Assembly: GCF_040214835.1 (NCBI RefSeq)
Contig: NZ_CP157874.1
Span: forward strand, 4,468,001-4,532,000
DNA length: 64,000 nt
Direction: 5' to 3'
DNA from: Pseudomonas asiatica
Lineage (GTDB): Bacteria > Pseudomonadota > Gammaproteobacteria > Pseudomonadales > Pseudomonadaceae
Shown: positions 34,560-43,705 of the stretch, one piece after another
Numbering within the stretch: the first letter of the stretch is position 1
How the letters are laid out: every line of letters begins with the position of its first letter
Translations under genes and position numbers: made by a program
Notes under the pieces: generated by a model
Seen by the model: only the letters and a program-made list of their open reading frames with translations
Databases searched by the model: none
What the model was told of the DNA's origin: nothing

Positions 34560-35000
34560 TCATTTAGAGGTTTTAGCCGCGCGACGGTTGAATTTACGGA
34601 TGTCCCGATACTCCACCAGGCGCACGCGCATCTCGCGGTAACGCTGGCTGTTGATGATCAGCAGAGCCAGCAAACCGAACACCAGGACGGAAATGTACGC
34701 CCCCATGTGCGGGCGATAACCGTAGCTGGGCAATGCGGCGAGCAAGGCAACCACGAGGATGCCGATCACACCGCGCACGCCCCAGGCAAAGCCACGCACC
34801 ATCGCGATATGCGAGGCGGCGCTCACTACACCGGCTGCCGCCAGCACCATCACCGAGAGTTCAGGGTCTGAGCTGCGCATATAGGTGGAGAACACCAGCG
34901 AGACGGTGCCGCCCAGCGCCATGCAGGAAAAGAAAAACTCGGCAATGAACACGCCGAAATAACGGGAAAGAAACGCTTGCAGCTCCTGGTCACGGGTCAC
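34560..35000 (-). CDS. Small polytopic membrane protein (candidate immunity protein)
   Basis: 146 residues with about four hydrophobic helices (near residues 14-38, 49-66, 74-91 and 99-117) and a basic C-terminal tail. Not recognised as any family. Its ATG overlaps the stop of the upstream gene (ATGA), the coupling seen for effector-immunity pairs. Immunity proteins for pore-forming T6SS effectors are usually inner-membrane proteins of this kind; assignment here is inference. Confidence 0.6.
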   Translation of the reverse strand: MTRDQELQAFLSRYFGVFIAEFFFSCMALGGTVSLVFSTYMRSSDPELSVMVLAAAGVVSAASHIAMVRGFAWGVRGVIGILVVALLAALPSYGYRPHMGAYISVLVFGLLALLIINSQRYREMRVRLVEYRDIRKFNRRAAKTSK

Positions 35001-35902
35001 TCGGTAATCTCCTCGTAAAGCCCAACGGCAACCGATTGCACGAAGCTACTGCTGCCAAAGCCCGACAAGCCGCCTATCGAGTCTTTGATCAAGGTACGCG
35101 TGGCATGCTGAATTTCGGTAGGGGTAAAACGTTTGATCGCAGTACCCGCCGCTTGCTTCAGCTTGAGCTGCTTGGCAGTGAGCGACGGATGCTTGATGAG
35201 CAGAAGCTCCTCGGCCAGCGCCTTGCGTTGCTGCCGCGACAGGCTATGGAACAGCTCCCTCCAGCCCTTGCCGGTAGCCGCTTTGCGAGCCTGCAGGAAC
35301 CGCACGGTGTTCAGGCTCGATGCGCCCACACCTGCCAGCGCGACGCCGTCCAGTATGCTCATCACGGTCTGGACCGTGTCGTTACTGTCGAGCCAGTCGT
35401 TCTGCCCTGGGTCGAACACTTCGTTGAACACTCGGTACCCGCCCATCATGCACTGCCCGGTACCCGCAGCCGCGGCGGCATAACCGACCGCCGTCAACAC
35501 CATGCTGGCGCCGCCAGTGAACGGTACGGCAATGGTGCCACTGAACATGACGACCCAACCAAGATAGGCCGAGAGGCAACCCAGACTGGCGTTCACGGCC
35601 TCTGCCATCACCTTGCGCTCACGCGCGCCGGTTTGCAGCTGGGTCATGAACTGTTCAGGTGACTTGTAAGGTGCTGCCTCCTGCAGAATCACACGCTTGG
35701 GCGCAATGCTGCAGATAGGCTTGAATTCGCGCAGCACGATCACGTTGTACTCGGCATCGATATAGACAACACCAGCACCCACGATACCCGGGTCGGCATC
35801 GATGGCCCTGAACAGCTTCTGCTGGTCGACGGTCAACAACAGCCGCTGACGCGCCATTTGCTGCCGGTAGCCGCCCAGGGCGCCGGACATCAGATCAGTC
35901 AC
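34997..35902 (-). CDS. Unrecognised protein with central hydrophobic hairpin (candidate pore-forming T6SS effector)
   Basis: 301 residues from GTG 35902, 7 nt after AAGGAG; an in-frame ATG lies four codons later. No signal peptide. Residues 1-100 are soluble. Residues 102-155 are a continuous Gly/Ala-rich hydrophobic region with a central VPFTGG turn, resembling a membrane-inserting helical hairpin. A second glycine-rich segment lies near 190-200, and another at the C-terminus (SIGGLSGFGSS). It sits 113 bp downstream of tagQ on the same strand and is coupled to a small membrane protein gene. Confidence 0.6.
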   Translation of the reverse strand: MTDLMSGALGGYRQQMARQRLLLTVDQQKLFRAIDADPGIVGAGVVYIDAEYNVIVLREFKPICSIAPKRVILQEAAPYKSPEQFMTQLQTGARERKVMAEAVNASLGCLSAYLGWVVMFSGTIAVPFTGGASMVLTAVGYAAAAAGTGQCMMGGYRVFNEVFDPGQNDWLDSNDTVQTVMSILDGVALAGVGASSLNTVRFLQARKAATGKGWRELFHSLSRQQRKALAEELLLIKHPSLTAKQLKLKQAAGTAIKRFTPTEIQHATRTLIKDSIGGLSGFGSSSFVQSVAVGLYEEITE

Positions 35903-36015
35903 GACAACTCTCCTTGATTCGAAAAGCCGCTGCGCCGGCCCACGCACGCCCCGTGCAGGTCAGGCGACCTGCCAGGGGCTGCACGTGCACCGGCGCGAGC
36001 GCAACGGAGCGTGGG

Positions 36016-36921
36016 TTACACGTTCGGGCAAGGCACCGGCGCCCAGTCACCCATGTCGGGGCTGCGGCACATCTTGTTGACCTGGTCGACGCCAGCATTG
36101 GCCACCTGCTGGGCTTCGGCTTTCTTGGTAGTGGCCTTCTGCAGGGTCTTCTCGGTGGCGACCGCCTCTTGCGGCACGTTCGTGTTCACCTTGACGGCCT
36201 GGGTCTTCTTCTTGCCAGTGGTGGTCTTGGGCGGTTCAGCCACGGTCGCTACCTCGGTACGGGCCACGCCAACCTGCTTGAGGTCCTGCTCGTAGGCCTG
36301 GGTGTAGTTGTCGAGGTTTTCCGCAACGCGGCCGTTGACGGTGGCCAGCAGCTTGTTCGACTCCTGCAGGCCCGAGACGATCTCGGCCAGGCGCTTGCGC
36401 CCTTCGGTGTCGTTGATGCGGTTGGCCTTGCGGCCGTCGATCAGGCTGGTGAACTCACGCTGGTAGCAGCTCTGCGAAGCCTTGGCATAGGCCGTGGTGC
36501 GGTCCAGGTCGGCAGCGCTCTTGTCGATGTCGGTGGCGTACGAGGCAATGCGCTGCTTGTCGTCACTGATCTGCTTCTGGCGCTCGGTGTAGTAACCGGC
36601 CGCACCGCCCACCAGGGCACCACCCGCCGCACCGATGGCGGCATTGCGGCCGCGGTTGTCGCCGTCGACCAGGGCGCCGGTCAAGGCACCGCCGAGGGCC
36701 CCGATGACGGCGCCTGTGGCAACCGAGCGGGTCATGTCACCGTCGGTGGAGCGCAGGTGCTGCACGGGCTCGTAGCAGCTCGGGTAGTACTCGACCTTGG
36801 TCGTGGCACCAACCTTGGACACCGGAGAGCTGGAGCAGCCTGCCAGCAGAACAGTGCTGAAACCGGCGGCGAGCAGCAGGGCGGAACGGGCATGGGTAGC
36901 CGTGAAGATGGTCTTGAACAT
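36016..36921 (-). CDS. tagQ: T6SS-associated outer-membrane lipoprotein TagQ
   Basis: 301 residues with lipobox LLAGC (Cys 29) and a glycine-zipper region (VIGALGGALTGALVDG, AAIGAAGGALVGGAAGYY) near residues 72-110, then a long helical tail. In P. aeruginosa TagQ anchors TagR at the outer membrane as part of the signal relay that activates the kinase PpkA. It follows tagR by 71 bp in the same operon. Confidence 0.85.
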   Translation of the reverse strand: MFKTIFTATHARSALLLAAGFSTVLLAGCSSSPVSKVGATTKVEYYPSCYEPVQHLRSTDGDMTRSVATGAVIGALGGALTGALVDGDNRGRNAAIGAAGGALVGGAAGYYTERQKQISDDKQRIASYATDIDKSAADLDRTTAYAKASQSCYQREFTSLIDGRKANRINDTEGRKRLAEIVSGLQESNKLLATVNGRVAENLDNYTQAYEQDLKQVGVARTEVATVAEPPKTTTGKKKTQAVKVNTNVPQEAVATEKTLQKATTKKAEAQQVANAGVDQVNKMCRSPDMGDWAPVPCPNV

Positions 36922-36992
36922 GTCACTTTCTCACGTGGGTGGTTAAAACGGGGGGCTTCATGCCACCCCGCGGTTGCGTCAGGCAGAAGCCA

Positions 36993-38789
36993 CTACGAAG
37001 GCCGCGCAGCGGCCGATGCCAGGAGCTCCTTGAGGATCGTTGCCGGGTCGGCCCGCCGGTTCTGGCGGTACTCCCCAACATGGCGAACGAACAGGGTCGC
37101 GCGGCTCACCAGGCTCTTGCCCAGGACCGGTTTGCGGTTGAGCTCTTCCTTGACCCGCTGGAACTGCGCCTGGATCACCGCATCGGTGTAGCGCGTACCA
37201 CTGGCCAGGTTGTCGATGTAGATCGCCACGGCGCCATCGAGGGCGGCGCGGCCGTTGGCGATGGCTGCGGCGTACATGCTCACGGTGGTCTGGTCGCCAC
37301 GCGCCTTGGCCTCGGCCTGGGTGTTGCGCAGGTTGGTCAGGCGAATGTTGTAGTTGTTGATGGTCTCGGCCACCAGCGCGGCGGACTGGATCAGGTTGCC
37401 GGCAGCCTCTTCGCGCTGGCGGCCGATCAGCGAAACGCTGCGCTTGAGTTCTTCGTTGACCAGCCCCAGCTCGGCCTGCTGGCGCGGGTCGGCGGTGGCG
37501 GCGATGATGCTGTCCAGGCGCTTGGTCGGGTCCTGCACGGCATCAATATCGTCGGTAAGGCTGGCCAGGCGCCCTTCCTTTTGCCACTGCTCGAACAGTT
37601 CCTGGTAACGCGAACGGGGTGCCGACAAGGCGCCGATGGCCACCCGGAAGCCCGTGGTCTCGTTGCGCTGTTCGGTACCGTCAGCGCCAAACAGCGGGTA
37701 CTCGCGGCGCATGCCGGTAAACAGCGTGCCCTCGCCTTCCAGGTAGTTGCCGCCCTTGACCACGAAGCCGCCATAGGCGCCTTGCAAGCGGCCGGCATGC
37801 ACCAGCTGGAACGACTCCTGAACCATTTCGGCGGCATTGCCGATCACATCGAACAGCCCCAGCGGGTTCGGCAGCCGGGTACCGATCGGCATCAGGCGTG
37901 CGGCCTGCCCGGTGCCGCCAGCCACCTGGTTGAACACTGCCCAGTCGCCAAGCGGCCCGTCGCTGTCACTACCCTGGACCTTGCGCGGGAACAGCCGCCC
38001 TTCCAGTTCCTGGCGGCTTACCGCAGAGCCGCCACGGGCAGCGAACTCCCACTCCACTTCGGTGGGCAGGCGCACAAAACCGACCCCGCCGTCCTCGGCC
38101 TTGCTGCCCCGGCCACTGATCGGCAGCAGGTCACGGTGATGCTTGAGCAGCCAGGCACTGTAGACCGCGGCAAAGCGCTCGGCCTCGAAACGCGACAGCT
38201 TGACCTTGGGCAGGCGCCCCGCCGCCGTGGTATCGGGCTGACAGGCCGGCGCCGCCTCGCCGCTGGCCAGCGACTGGGCCTGAGCCATCACCTGGGCATA
38301 CTGCCGGGCGCTGACCTCGTACTTGCCGATGAAATACATCATCGGCTTGAGCGGGCCAGCCTGGTCGAGTACGGGCAGGTTGGGGGCGACAGCCTTCTGC
38401 CAGGCGGGCGAAAGGTCCTGGAGGCTGAACTGGCCATTGATGAAGTCACGCCGATAACCGGAAATGAACGACTGCTGGTAGCCGGCCTCGCCCTCGCTGA
38501 ACGGGTAGCCGAGGTTGACCTCGCGGTCGTCCAGGCTGCCCTGGGCCAACACGTAGACGCTGCGCAGTACCAGTTCGCCGCCGCATGGCAGCGGCAGGCT
38601 GACGTCGCCCGGCAAGGGCTTGGGGTTGTCCAGCTTGCTGGTGTCGACCGGCTGTGCCGGGGTGCTGGCGGCAGCGGCGTTGGCCGGCTTGGCCGATTTG
38701 GCAGGCGGCTCGTCGGTACCCGGCGAACAGGCCGCCAGGCCCAGCGTGGTCAGAAGCAGGGCCGTAGCCCCGAGACGAAGTTCAGACAT
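36993..38789 (-). CDS. tagR: T6SS regulator TagR (FGE-sulfatase-like periplasmic protein)
   Basis: 598 residues with lipobox-like LGLAAC near residue 21. A formylglycine-generating-enzyme-like domain occupies the middle (IGKYEVSARQYAQVM, RLPTEVEWEFAARGG, VKGGNYLEGEGTLF, TGFRVAIGAL), followed by about 200 helical residues. In P. aeruginosa TagR acts upstream of PpkA to promote its activation. Start ATG 38789 lies 8 nt after AAGGA and overlaps the end of tagS by 8 bp. Confidence 0.88.
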   Translation of the reverse strand: MSELRLGATALLLTTLGLAACSPGTDEPPAKSAKPANAAAASTPAQPVDTSKLDNPKPLPGDVSLPLPCGGELVLRSVYVLAQGSLDDREVNLGYPFSEGEAGYQQSFISGYRRDFINGQFSLQDLSPAWQKAVAPNLPVLDQAGPLKPMMYFIGKYEVSARQYAQVMAQAQSLASGEAAPACQPDTTAAGRLPKVKLSRFEAERFAAVYSAWLLKHHRDLLPISGRGSKAEDGGVGFVRLPTEVEWEFAARGGSAVSRQELEGRLFPRKVQGSDSDGPLGDWAVFNQVAGGTGQAARLMPIGTRLPNPLGLFDVIGNAAEMVQESFQLVHAGRLQGAYGGFVVKGGNYLEGEGTLFTGMRREYPLFGADGTEQRNETTGFRVAIGALSAPRSRYQELFEQWQKEGRLASLTDDIDAVQDPTKRLDSIIAATADPRQQAELGLVNEELKRSVSLIGRQREEAAGNLIQSAALVAETINNYNIRLTNLRNTQAEAKARGDQTTVSMYAAAIANGRAALDGAVAIYIDNLASGTRYTDAVIQAQFQRVKEELNRKPVLGKSLVSRATLFVRHVGEYRQNRRADPATILKELLASAAARPS

Positions 38790-39984
38790 CACGGATTCCT
38801 TGACTGGCATCGATGCGCGTCACCCGCCAGCCACCCAGGGCAGCAGCGGCTGTGCTGGCCAGCAGCACCGCAGACAACGCAACGAAGTAATGCATGGGCA
38901 ACAGATGGCTGGCGTATTCGCCTGGCACCTGCGTGAAGATCCGGTTGAGGCCCTGCTCGGCCAGCAGGTACAGGGCGCCGGCAACTGCGGCCGCCAGCAC
39001 GCCGCTGTACAGCGCCTGCAGCACCACGAACAGCAGCAGCGCGGCCGTGCCGAACCCCAGCAGGCGCAGCACCGCCAGCTCACGCTGCTTGCGCTGTACC
39101 GCCGCCACCGCGCCAGCGGCGATGGCTGCCACGGCACCGGCCACGGCCAGGCTGGTGATGATCCAGAACACTAGGTCAAGGTTGCGGCTCAGCGCCTGCA
39201 CCTGGGCGATCTGCGCTGCCTGGGTCGATACCAGCCACTTGCGTTCGGCAAAGTAGGCGCGCAGCGTCTCGACATCAGCCAGCCCACGGGCATACAGGCG
39301 AAACGCCGGGTATATCCGCTGCGCATCATTGCCTGCGGCCTCGCCCGGCCAGCCCAGCGCCGGCACGCCGCGCCCGTCGCGGTAGTCCTCGACCGCTTCG
39401 AGCAGGGCCAGGGAAGCAAACAGGCCATCGCGCTCGAACGCCGCCAACGGCAGCACGGCAGCTACCTGCAGGCGCGTCTGGCGCCATTGCACCTGGCCGG
39501 CCTGCTGCCGGCTGAAGCTGGCCTGCAGTTCATCACCGGCAGCGGCACCGAGCTTCTCGGCAGCGGTAAAGCTCAGTACTACCTGCTGCAGGCCCTGCGG
39601 CGGCGGCACCTGTTGCAACAAGGGGTCACCGGCAGCGGTCGGCAGCATCTCGACGGTTACCGCACGCCCCTTGGCAGGCAGCAGCAGTTCTGCAGTGGCG
39701 GCGATCTGCCGGGTCCGCGCGATGGCGAAGGCGACGTCCGGTCGCTGCCCCAGGGCATCGATGAAATCGGCGCGGAAACGGCCACCGCCCAAGGGAATGA
39801 TCTCGCGTACGCTCGGGTCGCGTTGCAGCCGCTCGGTCAGGCTGCCGACCAGGCCGAACTTGAGCCCGAACAGCACCAGCAAGGGCGCGATCACCGCGAC
39901 CAGCGCCAACACGCTGCACGCCGACAGCCGCGCATCGTTGCGGTAGTCCTGCCAGGCCAGGCCGGCGATCAGCCACGGGCGCAT
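38782..39984 (-). CDS. tagS: T6SS ABC-type permease TagS
   Basis: 400 residues of the FtsX/MacB permease type: an N-terminal membrane helix (VLALVAVIAPLLVLFGLKF), a periplasmic domain of about 220 residues, then three C-terminal helices. It pairs with TagT and sits between tagT and tagR. In P. aeruginosa TagS and TagT form an inner-membrane complex needed for PpkA signalling. Its ATG shares bases with the tagT stop. Confidence 0.88.
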   Translation of the reverse strand: MRPWLIAGLAWQDYRNDARLSACSVLALVAVIAPLLVLFGLKFGLVGSLTERLQRDPSVREIIPLGGGRFRADFIDALGQRPDVAFAIARTRQIAATAELLLPAKGRAVTVEMLPTAAGDPLLQQVPPPQGLQQVVLSFTAAEKLGAAAGDELQASFSRQQAGQVQWRQTRLQVAAVLPLAAFERDGLFASLALLEAVEDYRDGRGVPALGWPGEAAGNDAQRIYPAFRLYARGLADVETLRAYFAERKWLVSTQAAQIAQVQALSRNLDLVFWIITSLAVAGAVAAIAAGAVAAVQRKQRELAVLRLLGFGTAALLLFVVLQALYSGVLAAAVAGALYLLAEQGLNRIFTQVPGEYASHLLPMHYFVALSAVLLASTAAAALGGWRVTRIDASQGIRDV

Positions 39985-40688
39985 CAGACGGCCTGCGCCA
40001 AGGTGGCGGTGACGCCACCGTCGGCATCGCGCCGGCAGGCCATGCGCAGCACGCTCAACCCGGCCCGGCGCGCCAGCGCTTCGTCATGGGTGGCGAGCAC
40101 GCAGGTCACCTGGCGCGCCTGTGCTTCACGCAGCAGCAACTGCATGACCCGCTCGGCGTTCACCGGGTCCAGCGCCGCGGTAGGCTCGTCGGCCAGCAAC
40201 AATGCCGGCGCATGCGCCAGGGCCCGGGCGCAGCTGACCCGCTGACGTTGCCCCAGCGACAACGCGGCAGGTTTCTTGGCCAGCTGGTCACGCACGTCCA
40301 GCGCCTCGGCCAGGCGTTGGACGCTGCCGTCCTCGCCCAGCCCCAACAGCTGCCGTGGCAGGCTGATATTGCCACGCACATCGAGGAAACCGAGCAATCC
40401 GCCGGCCTGCAGCACATAGCCCAGCTGGCGGCTGCGCAGCGCCGCCAACTGATCGAGGCGGCGCTGGCGCCACAGGCCAGCCACATCGGTGCCGGCGAAG
40501 ACGAAGCCCTCGGCGGCATCCGGCGCCAGCACCAACGCCAGCAGGTCGAGCAAGGTACTCTTGCCGCAGCCGCTGGGGCCGACCAGGGCGACCCGTGCCC
40601 CTGCCGCCAGCTGCAGCCGGTCGATCTGCAGGCTGTAGCGCTGGGCACCCTGGCCGCGCGTCTTGTGCACCGCGTGCAGGCTGATCAT
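39984..40688 (-). CDS. tagT: T6SS ABC-type ATPase TagT
   Basis: 234 residues with Walker A GPSGCGKST, Q-loop LGYVLQAGG, Walker B LLLADEPTAALD and a switch His in ATHDEAL. The signature motif reads LSLGQRQR instead of LSGGQ. It resembles the LolD/MacB ATPases. The ATG at 40688 overlaps the ppkA stop by one base, so translation is coupled. Confidence 0.9.
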   Translation of the reverse strand: MISLHAVHKTRGQGAQRYSLQIDRLQLAAGARVALVGPSGCGKSTLLDLLALVLAPDAAEGFVFAGTDVAGLWRQRRLDQLAALRSRQLGYVLQAGGLLGFLDVRGNISLPRQLLGLGEDGSVQRLAEALDVRDQLAKKPAALSLGQRQRVSCARALAHAPALLLADEPTAALDPVNAERVMQLLLREAQARQVTCVLATHDEALARRAGLSVLRMACRRDADGGVTATLAQAV

Positions 40689-43600
40689 CACGGCAGCGTC
40701 GACAGCGGTACACGGTACAGGGCATCGCCCGGCTCGGCCTTGCCGAAGCGCACCCAGTTGGCCATGTCGTTGTGGAAGGTTTCGTACAGGCGGATCTTCG
40801 AGTCCAGCTCGTCGATGAAATCCTCCTGTTCGGCCACCGACAGCGACAGCCACAGGTCCTCGGTCATGCTCAGGGACTTGCTGCGGTACGGCAGGCCTTC
40901 GAGGTATTCCCCCAGTACCCCGCCCTGGGCCAGGTTTGCGCCCTTGCGCAGGGCACCCGGATCGCGGCTCATGTAGGCGCTCGCGCTGGCGATCTCGTTG
41001 AAGAAATCACCCGGCGAACTGCGGGTCTTGCGCGCGGCATCGACGATCAGCTTCAGCGACTGCTGCAGGTCATTGAGTTGCAGCTTGGTCAGCATCACGC
41101 ACACCTGCAGGCTCGGCAACGCCGGGTTGGCCAGGTCATGGTCGGCGGCCCAGGCGCTGACCAGTTGCGGCGCCTGGCTGGCGCCGTTACGGCCGAGGAA
41201 GTCCATGTGCATGGCATAACCGATCGCCTGGGACTTCGCCGCCAGGCTCGCGCCCGAGCCCAACTGTGGCAACGGCTGTGGCTGCTGTTCACGCACCTGG
41301 TGCACCAGTTCGGCGAACGTCGAGCCGATCTCGCGCACGCGCTCGCCAAAGGCGCCCACATCGCCGCCCGGCACAGCCACGTACAAGTCACCGATCTGCG
41401 GGTTGCTGTCGGCGGTAAGCACGCGGTACTGGCTTTCGGCAGCGCCATGGTTTTTCGCACCGGCCGGGGTGCGCAGGTGCAGGGCGTATATCCTGATCTG
41501 CTTGCTCAACGCAGCCTGGCGAACCTCGGCCTCGTTCATCTGTGTGCTGCTGTAGGGGTCGTTCTTGCGCAGGGCACCGGCATCGCTGACCAGCAGGACG
41601 ATACGCCCGCCATAGCCCGACCAGTCCATGCCCTCCACGGCCTGCATCACGCCGGCAAAGGCATCTTCGTTGAACGAATGGCTGGAGACGCTGGTGGCCT
41701 TGACCTGCGCGGCAGCCTTGAGGAAGCGCGCCGGGTCGCGGCCCTCCTCCAGGCTGACCAGGGTCTTGCTCAGGTAGTCCAGGCCCGGGGTGCGCTTGAC
41801 GCTGTTGCGAAAGCCCACCAGGCCGAAGCTGACATTGCCCAGCTCGCCCCGTGCAGCCAGTTGCGCCTGCAGTTCGCTGACCACCTGGCGCACGCGGTCG
41901 ATGTAGGGTTGCATCGACACCGACGTGTCGACCACCAGGACGATGCCGGTACGGAAGCGGTTGTCCGTTGCCACGGCCGCACCGGCAGCCGTGGCCGCCT
42001 GGCTGCGAACGCTGCTGCCGGGGTCGATGGAGGCGACATTGAGCAACTGCACCGGCTGGCCGTCGGCGCCGAAGCTTTCGCGGTAGTCGAAGATCGGCAT
42101 CAGGTAGAACTGGTTCTGCGGCACCGCGCTGGCGGCGGGCTCCAGGGCCAGCACCTGGGGCACCTGGTCGGGCTCGTTCTGCGCCTTGAGCAGGTCGGCG
42201 CGGGCCTTGCCGGTGTCGTCGAGCAGTTGCTGCAGGTCATCGGCCTGGCGCATGAACATCACCGGTGAACGGCCGGAACGCTCGGTAAACTTCAGCACCA
42301 GGCTTTGCTTCCAGTCGCTGGTTTGCGCCGCAGGCAACCAGCCGTCGCGCTGGCCGCTGCTGGAGGCGCCAACTTCCAGCCAGGGCTGGCCGTCGATGTC
42401 CTTGCGCTGGTACACGTACAGCACCGAGAACGCCGGCAGCGGTTCACCCGCGCTGTCACCGGGCCGTGCGCGCAGTTGCGCTTCGGGCTTGCTCAGCACG
42501 CGTTGGAACAGGGTTTTCTTGCCCGGCATCAACAAAGGCCGGCCGTCTTCGCTGGCCGCTGGCGGTGGAGCGGTTGTCGTCAACGGTTCGCTCGCGGTTT
42601 GCGCCACGGGTGGCTGCACATCCGGTTGGTCGCTGCCACTGCGCAACCAGAACAAGGTCGCGCCCAGGCCAAGCGCCGCGGCTATGGCCACGGCCAGCAT
42701 GGCCTTGGCCGGCATGGCCGAGGCTGGTTTCGGCGGCGCAACGGGCCTGGGCCGGGACGGCTCCTTTGCAGGCGTGGGTGAGGCGACCGGCTCGGCCGTG
42801 GCCTGCGGAATATCGATGGACACCGGCGTCAAGCCGCCAAGGTCTGCCTTGCCCGGCATCGCGACCGGCAACGGCCGGATCACTGTGCTGTCCTGGTCAT
42901 CGGCAGGCAAGCGGTCGAGTGCGGCCAGCAACGCGTCGGCATCGGCGAAGCGTTGATCGGGGTCCTTGGCCAGCAGCCCGCGCAGGATGTCCTGGTAGCG
43001 CCCGTGCTCGATGGGCAGCTCCGGTAGTGGCTCGGTCAGGTGGGCCAGTGCGGTCGACAACGCATCGGTGCCACGGTAGGGCAGCTCGCCGACAAGGATC
43101 TCGTACAGCACCACCCCAAGCGCATACAGGTCGGCGCGGCCGTCGATGTCCATGCCCCGCGCCTGCTCCGGGCTCATGTAGCTCGGGGTGCCGACGGCGA
43201 AGCCAGCCTGGGTGAACTGGGTGCGGTCATCCAGCGACTTGGCGATGCCAAAGTCCGAGAGCACCGCCGTGCCGTCGGCGCGGAACAGGATGTTGGCCGG
43301 TTTCACGTCGCGGTGCACCAACCCCTGGCCGTGGGCATAACCCAGCGCCTGGGCGATCTGCCGCACGTACAGCAAGCCCTGCTCGGGTGCAAGCCCGGCG
43401 GCGATGCGCTCCTTGAGGGTGCCGCTGGGCAGGTACTCCATGGCCATGTAGTACAGCTCGCCGACGTTGCCGATGTCATGGATGGTGGCGATGTGCGGGT
43501 GCGCCAGCCGCGCCAGGGTGCGCCCTTCGCGCAGGAAGCGCTCGCAGAAGGTAGGGTCGGCGGCAAGGCTCGCGGCCATCACCTTCAGCGCCACCTTGCG

Positions 43601-43705
43601 CTGCAGCGAGCGCTGGGTGGCCAGGTAGACGCTGGCCATGGCGCCCTGGCCAATCTCGCTGTCGATGTCGAATCCGGGAATCTGCATGTTCGGGGTGCTC
43701 TTCAT
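40688..43705 (-). CDS. ppkA: T6SS Ser/Thr protein kinase PpkA
   Basis: 1005 residues. The kinase domain fills residues 10-270: Gly loop GQGAMASVY, Lys 41 in VALKVM, HRDVKPAN at 131-138, DFG at 151-153. A Pro-rich linker leads to one membrane helix near 335-355, then a periplasmic part with a von Willebrand A domain (MIDAS DTSVSM). In P. aeruginosa it phosphorylates Fha1 to switch the system on, opposed by PppA. Its start overlaps the pppA stop (ATGA). Confidence 0.93.
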   Translation of the reverse strand: MKSTPNMQIPGFDIDSEIGQGAMASVYLATQRSLQRKVALKVMAASLAADPTFCERFLREGRTLARLAHPHIATIHDIGNVGELYYMAMEYLPSGTLKERIAAGLAPEQGLLYVRQIAQALGYAHGQGLVHRDVKPANILFRADGTAVLSDFGIAKSLDDRTQFTQAGFAVGTPSYMSPEQARGMDIDGRADLYALGVVLYEILVGELPYRGTDALSTALAHLTEPLPELPIEHGRYQDILRGLLAKDPDQRFADADALLAALDRLPADDQDSTVIRPLPVAMPGKADLGGLTPVSIDIPQATAEPVASPTPAKEPSRPRPVAPPKPASAMPAKAMLAVAIAAALGLGATLFWLRSGSDQPDVQPPVAQTASEPLTTTAPPPAASEDGRPLLMPGKKTLFQRVLSKPEAQLRARPGDSAGEPLPAFSVLYVYQRKDIDGQPWLEVGASSSGQRDGWLPAAQTSDWKQSLVLKFTERSGRSPVMFMRQADDLQQLLDDTGKARADLLKAQNEPDQVPQVLALEPAASAVPQNQFYLMPIFDYRESFGADGQPVQLLNVASIDPGSSVRSQAATAAGAAVATDNRFRTGIVLVVDTSVSMQPYIDRVRQVVSELQAQLAARGELGNVSFGLVGFRNSVKRTPGLDYLSKTLVSLEEGRDPARFLKAAAQVKATSVSSHSFNEDAFAGVMQAVEGMDWSGYGGRIVLLVSDAGALRKNDPYSSTQMNEAEVRQAALSKQIRIYALHLRTPAGAKNHGAAESQYRVLTADSNPQIGDLYVAVPGGDVGAFGERVREIGSTFAELVHQVREQQPQPLPQLGSGASLAAKSQAIGYAMHMDFLGRNGASQAPQLVSAWAADHDLANPALPSLQVCVMLTKLQLNDLQQSLKLIVDAARKTRSSPGDFFNEIASASAYMSRDPGALRKGANLAQGGVLGEYLEGLPYRSKSLSMTEDLWLSLSVAEQEDFIDELDSKIRLYETFHNDMANWVRFGKAEPGDALYRVPLSTLP

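Noticed and set aside
35950..35975. Intrinsic terminator between tagQ and the candidate effector
   Set aside because: GCAGGTC/GACCTGC forms a stem but no U-run follows in the direction of transcription, so read-through from tagQ is likely.
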